Positions 19,094 to 29,548 of a stretch of 64,000 nt of DNA are shown here, in pieces. Under the pieces are notes generated by a model. The model made no database searches and was not told the origin of the DNA. It worked only from the letters and a program-made list of their open reading frames with translations. The DNA lies in assembly GCA_963697355.1 (NCBI GenBank), contig CAVONV010000023.1, positions 62,001-126,000 on the forward strand. The letters run 5' to 3'. The stretch comes from CAVONV01 sp963697355. Lineage in GTDB: Bacteria > Acidobacteriota > Vicinamibacteria > Marinacidobacterales > DATDRI01. Every line of letters begins with the position of its first letter. The stretch's first letter is position 1. The position numbers and the translations under genes were made by a program.

Positions 19094-19490
19094 GTGTCTA
19101 ACGCGCTCAAGATTCTCATTGTCGACGACGATCCGGTTGTGCTCGAGATAGCCCGTATCGTGCTCGAGGGTTTGGGTCATCGGGTATGCAAGCGAAACGA
19201 GCCGCTGGGAACCACAGCGGAGATTGTCCGTGAGCAACCCGACGTGGTCTTGGTAGATGTATACATGCCGGTTATTTCGGGTGACGAACTGATACGAACC
19301 GTCAAGAGTGGGCTTACTTTGACTAGGAGGAAAGGAGCCCGCTTTCATCCTGTACTCGGGGGCAACCGAAGACGAGCTCGAAAGGCTGGTAGAGGAATCG
19401 GGTGCCGACGGGGCTATCCGCAAGGCCGGGGACGCGCTGGATTTTGCCGCCGACTTTGCTCACATGCTTGGTCAACTCCCTCTGAATTGA
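19094..19490 (+). CDS. Single-domain response regulator (one frameshift)
   Basis: The GTG at 19094 follows GAGGAGGAAG. The protein is CheY-like: VDDDP acidic pocket, phospho-Asp in VVLVDVYMP, then a frame break near 19330-19342. In the next frame FILYSGATEDELERLVEESG and GAIRKAGD (the conserved Lys) continue to a TGA at 19488-19490, giving about 131 residues. There is no output domain. It follows the GGDEF/EAL gene on the same strand and may share a phospho-donor with it or act as a phosphate sink. Confidence 0.8.
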
Positions 19491-19696
19491 ATCCGTTTTG
19501 CGGGTGAAATCGCTTCGTCTTGCGGCTCTCGAGGCGCGCGCGGACTTGGCTATAAGGTTTAACGACCTCGAAGACAACTCTTCCCGAACGTCCAGCTCCC
19601 CGTTGGAATGTCCTATCGGTTCCAGAGGTGCTATCATGCACGTAGCGAGTCGTACGGCATCATTGGCCGCTCCACGATCTCGCGAGGAGGAACCGG

Positions 19697-20014
19697 ATGG
19701 AGGGCGCGCAAATCGAGTACATCGGATTCACAGTCAACGGGGGGACGCGCGAGTACAAGCTGCGCGCCCGGCAACCCCGCGGCAAGTTCCAGGCTTACAC
19801 TTTGACTATCTCAAACGAGGCATTTCTCGCTCACCGAGTGCGCTACCAGGACGGCCCTGATATCTGTTTCCTCAAGCTTCAGCGCGAGCTGATCGCCAGC
19901 GGCGACTCTCTGCCGGAGCTGCACCATGACGTGACTGACGCCGAGCTCGAGGACTACCGCGTGGCCCACGCCCCGAAGCCGAACAAAAAACGCCCGAAGG
20001 TACCGTTCGCGTAA
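19697..20014 (+). CDS. Uncharacterised small protein
   Basis: A 105-residue protein with a good start (ATG at 19697 behind GAGGAGGAA). It contains a YIGFTVNGGTREYKLRAR strand pattern, an F..YTLTISNEAFLAHRVRYQD segment, CFLKLQREL, and a basic Pro/Lys-rich end (APKPNKKRPKVPF). I see no signal peptide, membrane span or metal site. I do not recognise a named family, and the neighbours do not reveal a role. Codon use and the ribosome-binding site support a real gene. Confidence 0.7.
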   Translation: MEGAQIEYIGFTVNGGTREYKLRARQPRGKFQAYTLTISNEAFLAHRVRYQDGPDICFLKLQRELIASGDSLPELHHDVTDAELEDYRVAHAPKPNKKRPKVPFA

Positions 20015-20079
20015 CAAGTCTCCTTGTCCATTCTGTCATCCAGCCGCGATCTACGGGAATACTGCAATTTGTCTTGACG

Positions 20080-20210
20080 GTCGTCAGCAGACCTGCGTTT
20101 TGGTGCTTCGGGCAGGGGCAGCGGACAATCGATCCATCCGGAGATTCAATCGAAACCATGAAGATAATGAATCTTCATATTAGGTCCTTTTTTGAGGTAC
20201 GTCTCCAGGG
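20080..20210 (-). repeat. Dispersed intergenic element, copy 1
   Basis: On the minus strand it reads AAAAAAGGACCTAATATGAAGATT, a variable middle, then GCCCGAAGCACCAAAACG CAGGTCTG. Copy 2 at 43950-44082 has AAAAAAGGGACCTGATATGA AGATT at one end and the same GAAGCACCAAAACGCAGG at the other. No transposase gene is inside. Confidence 0.6.
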
Positions 20211-20211
20211 C

Positions 20212-20229
20212 AAAAAGGGACCCCTTTTT
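20212..20229. terminator. Short A/T-flanked hairpin
   Basis: AAAAAGGG and CCCCTTTTT pair almost without a loop. It is a terminator-like palindrome usable in both directions. Confidence 0.4.
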
Positions 20230-20270
20230 CCACAACTATTCACTTAGGCTTGAGGGACTCGGATTAGGAT

Positions 20271-20299
20271 TAGCCCTGAAGTTTTGTGCTTCAGGGCTA
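20271..20299. other. Perfect 11-bp hairpin
   Basis: TAGCCCTGAAG and CTTCAGGGCTA pair around TTTTGTG. No T run follows, so it is more likely an mRNA-leader or regulatory structure for the gene at 20421 than a terminator. Confidence 0.5.
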
Positions 20300-20420
20300 G
20301 AAGTATGAGTTGCTCGGTATCTGGACCGAGAGATCAAACCGCCGGCGAAGTGTGTTACAAGTCTCTATCTTCACCGCAAAGAAGGTAACTTGTGGAAGAA
20401 AATTTCCTGAAGGTCGGAAA

Positions 20421-23400
20421 ATGATTAGACAGAGCATCAAATCCCTGCGCCATCTGTTCGTGACTTCCCTGGCGGCTTCTTTCATTTTGTCTGCAACGCC
20501 ACTCACGAGCGCCACCGATAAATTGAATCCCGAGCTCTTCAGCCAACTCGAATACCGCTACATCGGTCCTGTCGGTAATCGGGTCAGTGCGGTCGCCGGC
20601 ATACCGGGCAATCCCAGAGTCTATTTCGCGGGCGGTGCCTCGGGAGGGGTATGGAAAACGACCGACGGTGGTGTGCACTGGAAGCCTGTATTGGACGATC
20701 AGCCGGTTCAATCCATAGGCTCTCTGGCTGTCGCTCCCTCCGACCCCAACATCGTCTGGGTCGGGACGGGCGAAGCCCATTTCAGAAGCAATGTCTCCCT
20801 GGGTAACGGAATCTACAAGTCAACGGATGGCGGCGAGACCTTCGCTCCGATGGGGCTCGAGAAGACGGGCCGGATCGGCAGGATACTGGTGGATCCTCGC
20901 GATCCCGATATCGTTTTTGCGGCTGCCATGGGGCACTGCTATGGGCCCCAGCCTGAGCGGGGTATCTTCCGCACCACGGATGGAGGGCAAACCTGGGAGA
21001 GAGTGCTCTTCGTGGATGAGAACACCGGCGGTGCGGAGATGGCCATGGACCCCAACAATCCGCGGATTCTCTTCGCAAGCACGTGGCAGTTGGAAGTACG
21101 CACATGGGGCAGGGAAAGTGGTGGCCCGGGTAGCGGTCTTTACAAGTCCAAAGACGGCGGTGACACCTGGAATCGTCTCGAGGGGCAGGGGCTTCCTCCT
21201 TCACCGCTGGGAAAAATAGCTGTGGCAGTGGCCCCCAATAACCCACAAAGAGTGTACGCGTTGATCGAAACAGGTGACGGGGTCCCTTGGAAAGGTATGG
21301 AAACGAGTAGCGGGACGTTTTGGACGTCAGACGACGGGGGCTCGAGCTGGAAACTGACGAGCAATGACCACGGGTTGAATCAACGGCCACATTATTACTC
21401 GCGATTCGTGGTGGCACCCGACGACACCAATGAGATCTACTTCTGTTCGGTTCGTCATCTCGTGTCTCGCGACGGTGGTGTCACCACCGAGAGGATGCCC
21501 CGAGTAGGACGCGGCGACGATCACCATGACATGTGGATCGACCCCACCGATGGTGACCGGATGATCGTTGCCAGCGACCATCACGTCAACATCTCCATCA
21601 ACCGCGGCCAATCGTGGATGGGCGTTGCCCTTCCCATCGCTCAGATGTACCACGTGGCGGTGGACAACCAGATCCCTTACTTCGTCTACGGTACCCGCCA
21701 AGATGGTCCCTCCGTGCGCGGACCCAGCAACAGCCTTTCTGTGGGTTGGTCGTTGGGTGACATATTGCCGGGAATGTGGCACTCGGTCGGGGGCTTCGAG
21801 GCGGGATATGTCGTCCCCGATCCCGTCGATAACAACATCGTCTGGGCGGGAGAAAAAGGCGGGGGGCTCGATCGCTTTGACCTCAGGACGGGTCACGCCA
21901 GGCCGGTGCGAGTCTGGTCTGATGATCGCGCGGGCTGGCCGGCGGCCGATGTGAAGTATCGCTTTCAATGGACCGCACCCATCACCATCTCACCGCACGA
22001 CCACGACAGAGTCTATATTGGCAGCCAACACGTGCATCAAACGACGGACGGTGGTCATAGCTGGACTGTCATCAGTCCCGACCTGAGCACGAACGACAAG
22101 AGCAAGCAGCAGATCTCCGGTGGGCTGACCCCGGATAACGACACCCCGGAATACGCTTGTGTGGTTTTCGCTATCGCCGAGTCGCCCTTGGAAGAAGGTG
22201 TGATTTGGGCCGGCACCAATGACGGTTTGGTCCAAATCACACGCGACGGTGGCGCCCATTGGACCAACGTCACGCCGAACATCCCCGACCTGCCGCCTTG
22301 GGGTACGGTAAGTAACATCGAACCATCCCGCTACGATGCCGGGACCGCCTATATCACCGTCGACTTCCACCAGGTGAACAACCGAGATCCGTACGTCTAC
22401 AAGACTCCCGACTATGGAAAGAGCTGGAAGTCGATCAGCTCGGATATTCCCAGAAGTGTTCATAGCTATGCGCACTGTGTGCGTGAAGATCCGGTGAGGG
22501 AAGGCATGCTGTATCTGGGAACGGAGAACGCACTGTATGTGTCCTTCGATGACGGTGAGCGCTGGACTCCGTTACAGGCCAACCTTCCTCACGCCCCGGT
22601 ACACGATTTGGCCCTACAGGGTCACTTCAACGACCTGGTGGTGGGCACTTATGGCCGGGGTTTTTGGATCTTGGATGATCTCACTCCTCTCCAACAATTC
22701 ACTGCGGAAGTGCAGGATTCCGACGTTCATCTCTTTGCTCCCCGACCTGCTTACCGGTTTCAGAGATTGGAAACAACGATGGACATCCCTGACCACGGTC
22801 ACGCCGGACACAACCCGCCCTATGGTGCTTCCATTAACTACTATTTGAAGGCCGTTCCGGATGGTGATATCCGCATCGAGATTCTGGATGAGGAGGGCCG
22901 GAAGATAAAGACCCTTCCAGGAACCCGCAACCTGGGAGTCAATCGAATCTGGTGGAACTTGAGAAACGAACCGTCGCAGAGGACCATGCTCAGAACGAGC
23001 CCCCTCTACGCTCCTCATGTCAAGGTTGGGCCTGACGGTTGGAGACCTTCTCGAGGCCGGCCGATTTCCTTCCGGGTGGCACCCGCAACCTACAGGGTCA
23101 AACTGGTCGTTGATGAACAAGAGCTCACCCGGCCGCTGGTTGTCGAGAAAGATCCCAAATCAGCCGGGACCGAGGCGGATATTCAGGCTCAAATCACGAT
23201 CCTTCGCGAGCTCTGGGAAACCAGCAACGCCGTGGCTAACAGGATCAATCAAATCGAATCTGTAAGAAAGCAGATCTATGACTTGAACGCCCGTCTCAAA
23301 GACAACGAGGAAGCTTCGACCATCATTGCGGCCGGCGAAGAGCTCGATAGGAAGCTCATCGCCGTGGAAGGGAATCTCATCCAGCTGAAGCACGTCGACG

Positions 23401-23654
23401 GACAGGACTTTCTTCGGTGGCCGGGGCGGTTCTATTCAAAGTTGGGCAGCCTTGCCGGTGAAGTGGGGAGCACGGACTATCCTCCAACCGCGCAGCAAAT
23501 CGAAGTGCACGAGATGTACAAAACTCAATGGGCAGCTTATCAGGCTCAATTGGATGAGGTGCTCGATAGAGACCTATCTGCTTTCAACAACTTGCTCAAG
23601 CAGCACGAGATTCCTCATGTCATGGCACGAGCTCCGCAGGAAGATGGAGGCTGA
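20421..23654 (+). CDS. Exported VPS10/sortilin-like BNR-repeat protein
   Basis: I chose the ATG at 20421, which begins a signal peptide (HLFVTSLAASFILSATPLTS). The 1,077-residue protein has Asp-box/BNR motifs throughout (TTDGGVHW, STDGGETF, TTDGGQTW, SKDGGDTW, RDGGAHW), as in the sortilin VPS10 ten-bladed propeller and related 'glycosyl hydrolase' annotations. The C-terminal third has a beta domain (IRIEILDEEGRKIKTL, NRIWWNLR) and a helical end with coiled-coil character (EELDRKLIAVEGNLIQL). These proteins are periplasmic or outer-membrane associated; the substrate and any enzymatic activity are unproven. The gene is intact over 3.2 kb and converges on a paralog at 23856-27033. Confidence 0.88.
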   Translation: MIRQSIKSLRHLFVTSLAASFILSATPLTSATDKLNPELFSQLEYRYIGPVGNRVSAVAGIPGNPRVYFAGGASGGVWKTTDGGVHWKPVLDDQPVQSIGSLAVAPSDPNIVWVGTGEAHFRSNVSLGNGIYKSTDGGETFAPMGLEKTGRIGRILVDPRDPDIVFAAAMGHCYGPQPERGIFRTTDGGQTWERVLFVDENTGGAEMAMDPNNPRILFASTWQLEVRTWGRESGGPGSGLYKSKDGGDTWNRLEGQGLPPSPLGKIAVAVAPNNPQRVYALIETGDGVPWKGMETSSGTFWTSDDGGSSWKLTSNDHGLNQRPHYYSRFVVAPDDTNEIYFCSVRHLVSRDGGVTTERMPRVGRGDDHHDMWIDPTDGDRMIVASDHHVNISINRGQSWMGVALPIAQMYHVAVDNQIPYFVYGTRQDGPSVRGPSNSLSVGWSLGDILPGMWHSVGGFEAGYVVPDPVDNNIVWAGEKGGGLDRFDLRTGHARPVRVWSDDRAGWPAADVKYRFQWTAPITISPHDHDRVYIGSQHVHQTTDGGHSWTVISPDLSTNDKSKQQISGGLTPDNDTPEYACVVFAIAESPLEEGVIWAGTNDGLVQITRDGGAHWTNVTPNIPDLPPWGTVSNIEPSRYDAGTAYITVDFHQVNNRDPYVYKTPDYGKSWKSISSDIPRSVHSYAHCVREDPVREGMLYLGTENALYVSFDDGERWTPLQANLPHAPVHDLALQGHFNDLVVGTYGRGFWILDDLTPLQQFTAEVQDSDVHLFAPRPAYRFQRLETTMDIPDHGHAGHNPPYGASINYYLKAVPDGDIRIEILDEEGRKIKTLPGTRNLGVNRIWWNLRNEPSQRTMLRTSPLYAPHVKVGPDGWRPSRGRPISFRVAPATYRVKLVVDEQELTRPLVVEKDPKSAGTEADIQAQITILRELWETSNAVANRINQIESVRKQIYDLNARLKDNEEASTIIAAGEELDRKLIAVEGNLIQLKHVDGQDFLRWPGRFYSKLGSLAGEVGSTDYPPTAQQIEVHEMYKTQWAAYQAQLDEVLDRDLSAFNNLLKQHEIPHVMARAPQEDGG

Positions 23655-23855
23655 GGCGAGCACCTTATCGCTTTGAAGCTCATCGACTCTGCTATCGCTT
23701 GGCGGGCTCCTGGGCGCGGGACAGCAACGGGAATGTGCTAAGGGCAACCGCAACAATCCAGGTCCAGCTCGTCCATCGATTAGTGGTCATTGGAAACTCC
23801 GTTCCGGTTCTGAGCCAAAGAGTGGCAACCAACTTCGCCCGCCAAGCTCTCGAGG

Positions 23856-26800
23856 CTATGGGCCAACGGGCGCCAAGTCGATCCTTCGGCCTGGTTCTAT
23901 CCGCGGCACATTCATTTGGTTCAAGAGTTGGTTCAGGTTTGGCACTTCCTTCTCGATGACTTGGTTCAAATCGCTCAAAAGGCCGTCGAGCTCAGCCGAT
24001 AGGGCACGCAACCGCTCGCGCTGTTCTTGATTGGGAGGCTTCGTATATCCATTCAATGAGACATAGAGACCGGTCAAGCGCGGGTACAGAGGAACGGGTC
24101 TTCCTGGCGGCGGTGGCCCGGTGGCGCCAAGGCGCCGCTCGAGACCACCGGTACGAGAGAGCTTCCTCTCGAGTTTCTCCAGTACGCGGGAGATCGACTC
24201 GATGGCAGTGCTTACCTCTTCTGGTAAGGATGATTTCTCCTCGAGTGAACGCAGTTGGCTCTGGAGCTCCTGTACCACCTTGTCGCCATCAGTGGATGAC
24301 GCCATCATCTCTCCTACCTGGAGAACGGCGTCCAAGTGGGCTCGACGGTCGTCTTCAGTCAACTCGATCCGCGGATCTTCTTCTACCAGAACCCTCGTGG
24401 TTGCCTCGGAGGTACCTTTAGCGACCTTGATCGTGTAGACGCCAGGCAGCACGAAGGGTCCGGCTGGAAAAGAGATGGGCCTCCATCCCGGAGGTGGCAC
24501 GAAATAGGTTTGCTTCTCAGGCGGTTCGACAGGGCGCGGATACCTGAGATCCCAGTTTGTGCGGTTGAGACCGGCTTCCTTCGGCCCCACGAGCTCTCGG
24601 ATCGGGATGCCTTCGCTGTCCAATATGGTGATCTTGACGTCATCCGCTGCGGACTTCAGGTAGTAGTGAACCACGGCACCGTAAGGTGGGTTCGTAGCGA
24701 TGAACGTCTGGTGGCCGGTGTTGGCTCTGTGGCGGTGGAGCCGATACATCGTGGCTGGGCGGACGTCGAACAGATGTAGCTCTGAGTCCAGGATCGAGTC
24801 TTTCATCTTTACCAATGGTGTGATGTCGTCCAACACATAAACACTTCTTCCATGGGTGCCGAGGATCAGGTCATTGTCGCGTGGATGCACGGCAATGTCG
24901 TCCACGGGAACCGTAGGGAGGCTCCCTCCGAATCTGTGCCATTTGAGGCCCCTGTCGAACGTGACGTAAGCGCCAAACTCGGTTCCCACGAGAAGCAGGT
25001 TCTCCTCCTGTGGGTGCTCGCGGATGACGGACACCGTATGTCCGGCCTCGACGTTTGAAGCGATCGACTTCCAGCTCTCGCCAAAATCCTCGCTGACATA
25101 GATGTAGACACCGAAGTCGTCGCTCCGATGTCCATCGAAGGTCGCGTAGACCCGGCCCTCGGCAAAGCCGGAGGCGACGACGCGGCTGACGTACGTGCCC
25201 TTCGGCAGTCCAGGTATCCCGTCAGACACGTTCTTCCAATTCTTGCCACCGTCAAGGGATACCTGCAGGTTTCCGTCATCCGATCCCACATAGAGCACCC
25301 CTTCTCGGAGGGGCGACTCGGTGCAGGTTGTAAGCTCACCGAAAGTTGCCGTTCCATCGTGCACGGATAGCGCGCTCGTCATCCAGCACAGCACTCATGA
25401 TGGGCATGCTGTCGCGATCCGGATCGGTCGTGAGATCGTGGGTCGCCGTCCAAGTGTCGCCACGGTCGGTCGATTTAAAAAGGCGATTGCCGCCGTAATA
25501 GATAGTCTGCGGGTTGTGAGGTGAGATGAGGAGAGGGCTGTTCCAATCGAACCGATAGGCGTCCTCGCCCTCTCCCGGTTTTGGCTGGATGATCTTCACT
25601 TCGGAGGTCCCGAGGTTCATCCGCTGGAGATTGCCATACTGCGAGGCGAAATAGATCGTCGAGGTATCGGTAGGATCGACTTGGACGTAGGTGCCATCTC
25701 CACCCCCGATGAGAAACCAGTCCTCGTTGGCAATGCCCTGTTGGTAAAGAGTCCGTGACGGCCCTCGCCAGATCCCGTTGTCTTGAAGGCCACCATAGAT
25801 GTTGTACGGCTTCTCCAAGTCGACTGAGATTTCATAGAATTGACCCAAGGGGAGTGTATTGACGAACTCCCAGGTCCGGCCTCGGTCGAACGAGAGATGA
25901 ACACCGCCATCCGAGCCCACTAACAAATGGTCTGAGTTGGCGGGATTGATCCACATGGCATGGAAGTCTCCATGGATTCGATTGACCAAGTCGGTCCGGA
26001 AGCTCTGACCCCCGTCTTCGGAAGTGTACATGCTCGGCCCGAGGAGCCAGAGGCGCTGGTCGTTCTCGGGATCAATCCGAATCTTACTGTAGTATCCCGG
26101 TCTCGGATTGGTCGGGCTCCTCCGGGTCCAGGTTTCACCCTTGTCTTCCGAACGAAAGATGCCTCCTTCGGTCGTTTTCGATGACGGCATATACGATGTT
26201 CGGGTCCTTACGATAGATCCCTATCCCGATCCGGCCGGTGTCTCCCGTGGGAAGACCTTGGGTCGAGCTTCCGTCCATGTGTCGCCTCCGTCGATGGTTT
26301 TGTAGAGACCGCTCGATGGGCCCGCTCCGTTGAATCCAAACACGGTCCGTCTTCGCTGGTAAGCGGCCGCATAGAGAATGTGGGGACTCGTCGGATCCAT
26401 GGCGAGGTCGGTGATTCCCGTGTCCTCATCGATGAAGAGCCTGTTCGTCCACGTCTGGCCCCCATCTGTGGTCTTGAACACGCCCCTTTCTGGATTGGGC
26501 CCCCAAAGATGGCCCAAGGCCGCGACGAACACCACATCAGGATTCCGCGGGTGAATGACAATGCGGCTGACATGGTGCGTCTCCTCGAGTCCCAAATGCA
26601 TCCAGGTCCGCCCGCCGTCGTTCGACTTGTAAACGCCGTTACCCCAGGAGGAGCTTTGGCGGTTGTTGACTTCCCCGGTCCCCACCCACACCACCGACGG
26701 GTCCGAGGGTGCGATCGAGACGCAACCAATAGAGCTAACCGCCTGGTCGTCGAAGATCGGCTCCCAGGTGACGGCGTTATTGGTTGTTTTCCAGAGTCCA

Positions 26801-27033
26801 CCGGAGGCCGTGGCCGTGTAAATGATCCGCGGATCGGAATCCACCACGGCAAAGTCATCGATGCGGCCACCCATGATAGCCGGGCCGATGTTGCGCCACT
26901 CCAGTTTGTTCAGAACGAGCTCGCTGAGACGTTGGCTCTCATCACGCTCATCGAGAGGAGGGGTTCCGGGACTTGCTTGGACTACCGCCGCTAGTACCGA
27001 GGAAGTGAGCAACAAAAGCACAACGGATTTCAT
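23856..27033 (-). CDS. Exported VPS10/sortilin-like BNR-repeat protein, paralog (three or more frameshifts)
   Basis: The start ATG at 27033 follows GGGAGGACTAGG and opens a signal peptide (MKSVVLLLLTSSVLAAVVQA). Three frames must be joined: breaks lie near 26245, 26185 and 25340-25394. Read through, the protein has the same plan as the gene at 20421: an N-terminal RNIGPA.MGGRI.D segment, repeated SNDGGRTW/TTDGGQTW/SLDGGKNW boxes, the TILDSEGIPIREL beta domain and a helical C-terminus. The intermediate frame (IGIYRKDPNIVYAVIEND) is well conserved, which argues for indel errors or very recent damage. The two paralogs face each other across 200 bases, so they are not one transcript. Confidence 0.82.
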
Positions 27034-27289
27034 CCTAGTCCTCCCTACGAAACCGACCGATATGTAGCCAATGATAAAGCACACAACGTCAAAAAAGCCC
27101 TAAGGATGCGAGACGGAGAGCCCGACGACACTCGCGAAGAATAGCGGATGGACGAACCTCGCAGCGAATCACAGGACGGAGCCCGCGAGGCCCGCGATTA
27201 GATAGCAATCAGCCGGACCTCCCACCACGTCTTTGTCAAAGGCGACGGGGCCGCGTCATCGCTACGCAGTGGATGCCGTCACTCGGACT

Positions 27290-27496
27290 TCACTCACCGT
27301 TGCCCGTGTGCTTGGCGATCAGTTCACGAACCGCCGGGAGAAGATCGTTGGGCACCTCAACGAATGTCTGGGTGGTGCTCTCAAATGCAGCTTCATCCTC
27401 CGCAACCGATTCCTCGTCGCTTTGCTGCTCGTAGTGGGCGATCACCCTCCGGACCCGGGCCTCGTCCCATCCGTCAGGGTATTCGTTTTGTTTCAT
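27290..27496 (-). CDS. Small acidic protein, possible antitoxin partner
   Basis: A 68-residue protein beginning MKQNEYPDGWDEARVRRVIAH, with an acidic middle and a PAVRELIAKH end. Its ATG overlaps the stop of the gene at 27493-27777 (ATGA), so the two are translationally coupled. I recognise this arrangement only as a recurring hypothetical pair in bacterial genomes. Size, acidity and coupling fit an antitoxin, but nothing in the sequence proves it. Confidence 0.6.
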   Translation of the reverse strand: MKQNEYPDGWDEARVRRVIAHYEQQSDEESVAEDEAAFESTTQTFVEVPNDLLPAVRELIAKHTGNGE

Positions 27497-27777
27497 CTAC
27501 GTCTCGTTTGCCGCCGTCGGTACGCCAATAGGGACTTGCCCTGTAATTCACATGCGGTGATTACAAATACGCTTGTCGGCTCAGGGTCAGGCACATACAA
27601 TCACTCTCAGATAACGACCGTTCTCGGTTTTGCCGATGGGGCTACCCGAGAGCCCTCTCGGCCGGGACGGTCCTCCCCCGGCGCCTCCAGCACCTCCTCA
27701 ACCTCTTCTCCGGTCACGTCATGATTGTGGATATGAGGTCGACCGGTGGACGGGTCGACATAGAACCGGACCCTCAT
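27493..27777 (-). CDS. DUF4258-like small protein, possible toxin (two frameshifts)
   Basis: The start is the ATG at 27777 (MRVRFYVDPSTGRPHIHNHD). The frame breaks near 27640 and near 27595; joined, it reads GRPHIHNHDVTGEEVEEVL, RPGREGSRVA, IGKTENGRYLRVI, YVPDPEPTSVFVITA and a basic end (AYRRRQTRRR). The H....V...V..VL, G.Y.RV.Y and VITAY/C steps are typical of the DUF4258 fold, related to RelE-type RNases. The following gene overlaps by four bases. Two indels in 285 bases, with conserved sequence in all three frames, suggest sequence error. Confidence 0.62.
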
Positions 27778-27898
27778 AGAACAATTGTACCGTGATCGCC
27801 TCTCGCGGACGACCACAAGGATCGAGCTCGTCTAACCACCTTTTCGGCGCCTGGCATTGCTGTCCCCATTTGTCCCGAAGTCGATCGAATCGAACCGG

Positions 27899-29378
27899 TC
27901 AGGAAGGACCAGTCAGTTCGTTGCCGACCAGTTTTGCCGTGATGTGAGCGTTGTTTTGCTGCCCAGGCTTTTCTTTCGCGCCCGAAAGAAGCGCTGTTCG
28001 CTCCTCCATTTCTTGGTCGTTCTCGACTCCGTTTAGCACGGTTTCCAAAAGCGGGAGCATTCTGGATACTTGACCGAATCGAACGATGAGCTTCCACAAC
28101 GATTCGAACTTCTTCCATCCTCCCGAATAGGCAACGTGGCGGAGTTTCGATTTCCACTCCCGTTTTTGCGTCGCGGCTCGCAGGATCGAGCCCCAACGAT
28201 AGAAATCGCGATAGGAACGCCAGTAACCTTTTTCCAGATCTCCTGTGGACATCTTGTAGGGTAGATAGACAGCGTGCCTCGTGTCGTAGAGGTCCCAATG
28301 GCGGTGAAGCAAACGGCCTTGAGATTCGAGGCGACGCCACAAACGGGTACCGGGGTAGGGTGTGAGAATGTGGAATGTCGCGGTTTCGATGCCCCTGCTT
28401 ATGGCCCATTCGACACTACGTTCGAAAACAGACGTGTCGTCTTCATCCATACCGAAGACGAAGCTGGCATTGACCATGACGCCGAGATCGTGAAGGCGTT
28501 CGACAACGAGGTCGTAGCATCGATCGAGGTTCGGATGCTTGTGCTGAGCCCGCAGGCTTTTTGGGTTGAGCGTCTCGAACCCGATAAACAGACTGCGCAG
28601 ACCGGCCGCCGCTGCTTTCTCCATCAATCGAGGTTTCAGAACGGATTGCACCGTCCCACCTGCTTGCCAAACCCGGTCCATTCCCTTCATTGCCGCGAAC
28701 AGGGATTCGGCGAACTTCGGACTGCCGAAGAGGTGATCGTCCAAGAAGTAGAGGTGTCGACCAGGCAGTCGCTCGATCTCGGCCAGCGCGTCGTCGACCT
28801 TTTGCGTGTAGAAGCTCTTCCCGCCGCCAAAGAAGGAATCTTGGTAGCAGAAGTCACAGCTGTGAGGGCACCCGCGGGAGACCACGATGGAGTTGGGAAC
28901 CAAATACAGATGCCGCTTGATGAGATCACGGCGCACGCGGGGTAGCCCGTCTAGAGTACGAACGCGTGACCGGTAGATCGGCTTGGGGCAACCGGCACGA
29001 AAATCTTCGAGAAATCGCCGGCCAAGTGTCTTCGCCGGGCCCGAGCACGATCGTGTCTGCATGCTTCGCCGCCTCGGCCGGCATGGAAGTCACGTGGAGA
29101 CCGCCCAGGACCACGTAAGCTCCCTTCTTTCGGTAGTGTTCAGCGAGCTGATAGCTTCGATAGGCGGACGTGATGTAGACCTGGATGACCACCAGATTGG
29201 GTTCGTCGCTCAGGTCCAGTTTTTCGACATGCTCATCTTGTATCTCGACCTCGTCGTCCTCTCCCAGGTACCCTGCCAATGTGGCAAGTCCCAATGGGGG
29301 GAAGAGGGAGTATTTGATGGGTCGAAAGAAAGGGCTCACGGCTTCGGTCAGAGCGGGAAGGATCATTTTTACTCTCAT
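27899..29378 (-). CDS. B12-binding domain radical SAM protein (one frameshift)
   Basis: The N-terminal part (from ATG 29378) is a cobalamin-binding-like Rossmann domain (FPPLGLATLAGYLGE, VVIQVYITSAY, VLGGLHVTSMP, LGPGEDTWP) without an obvious DxHxxG motif. A frame break near 29010-29030 is followed by the radical SAM core with CPHSCDFC (CX3CX2C), which ligates the [4Fe-4S] cluster, then GFETL and TPYPGTRLW. The total is about 490 residues. Class B radical SAM enzymes methylate or rearrange unactivated carbons, for example in hopanoid, bacteriochlorophyll or antibiotic synthesis. No neighbouring pathway genes identify the substrate. Confidence 0.82.
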
Positions 29379-29429
29379 GTGTGCTTGTCTCCGAGTTCAG
29401 AGCCATCGCGCAGTCACTTCCAACTAACT

Positions 29430-29463
29430 TGCCTCGGGCAGGGGCAAGGGCAGGGGCACGGGG
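29430..29463. repeat. GGGCAAGGGCAGGGGCA array
   Basis: Reverse-complement member of the GCCC low-complexity family, in the gap between the radical SAM and YjbQ-like genes. Confidence 0.65.
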
Positions 29464-29548
29464 CATCCGCACGAAGTTAGCCTCCGATGCGGTGGACGTC
29501 CCGGCCGTGCGGATGCTGAACACTGTCTGCTGTTGGGGAATTTGATTT

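Larger units (their letters stand above)
20015..20420. other. Intergenic region with hairpins and one copy of a dispersed element
   Basis: 20080-20210 matches, in the opposite orientation, 43950-44082. Two hairpins follow (20212-20229 and 20271-20299). AAGGTCGG precedes the next start at 20421. Confidence 0.6.
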
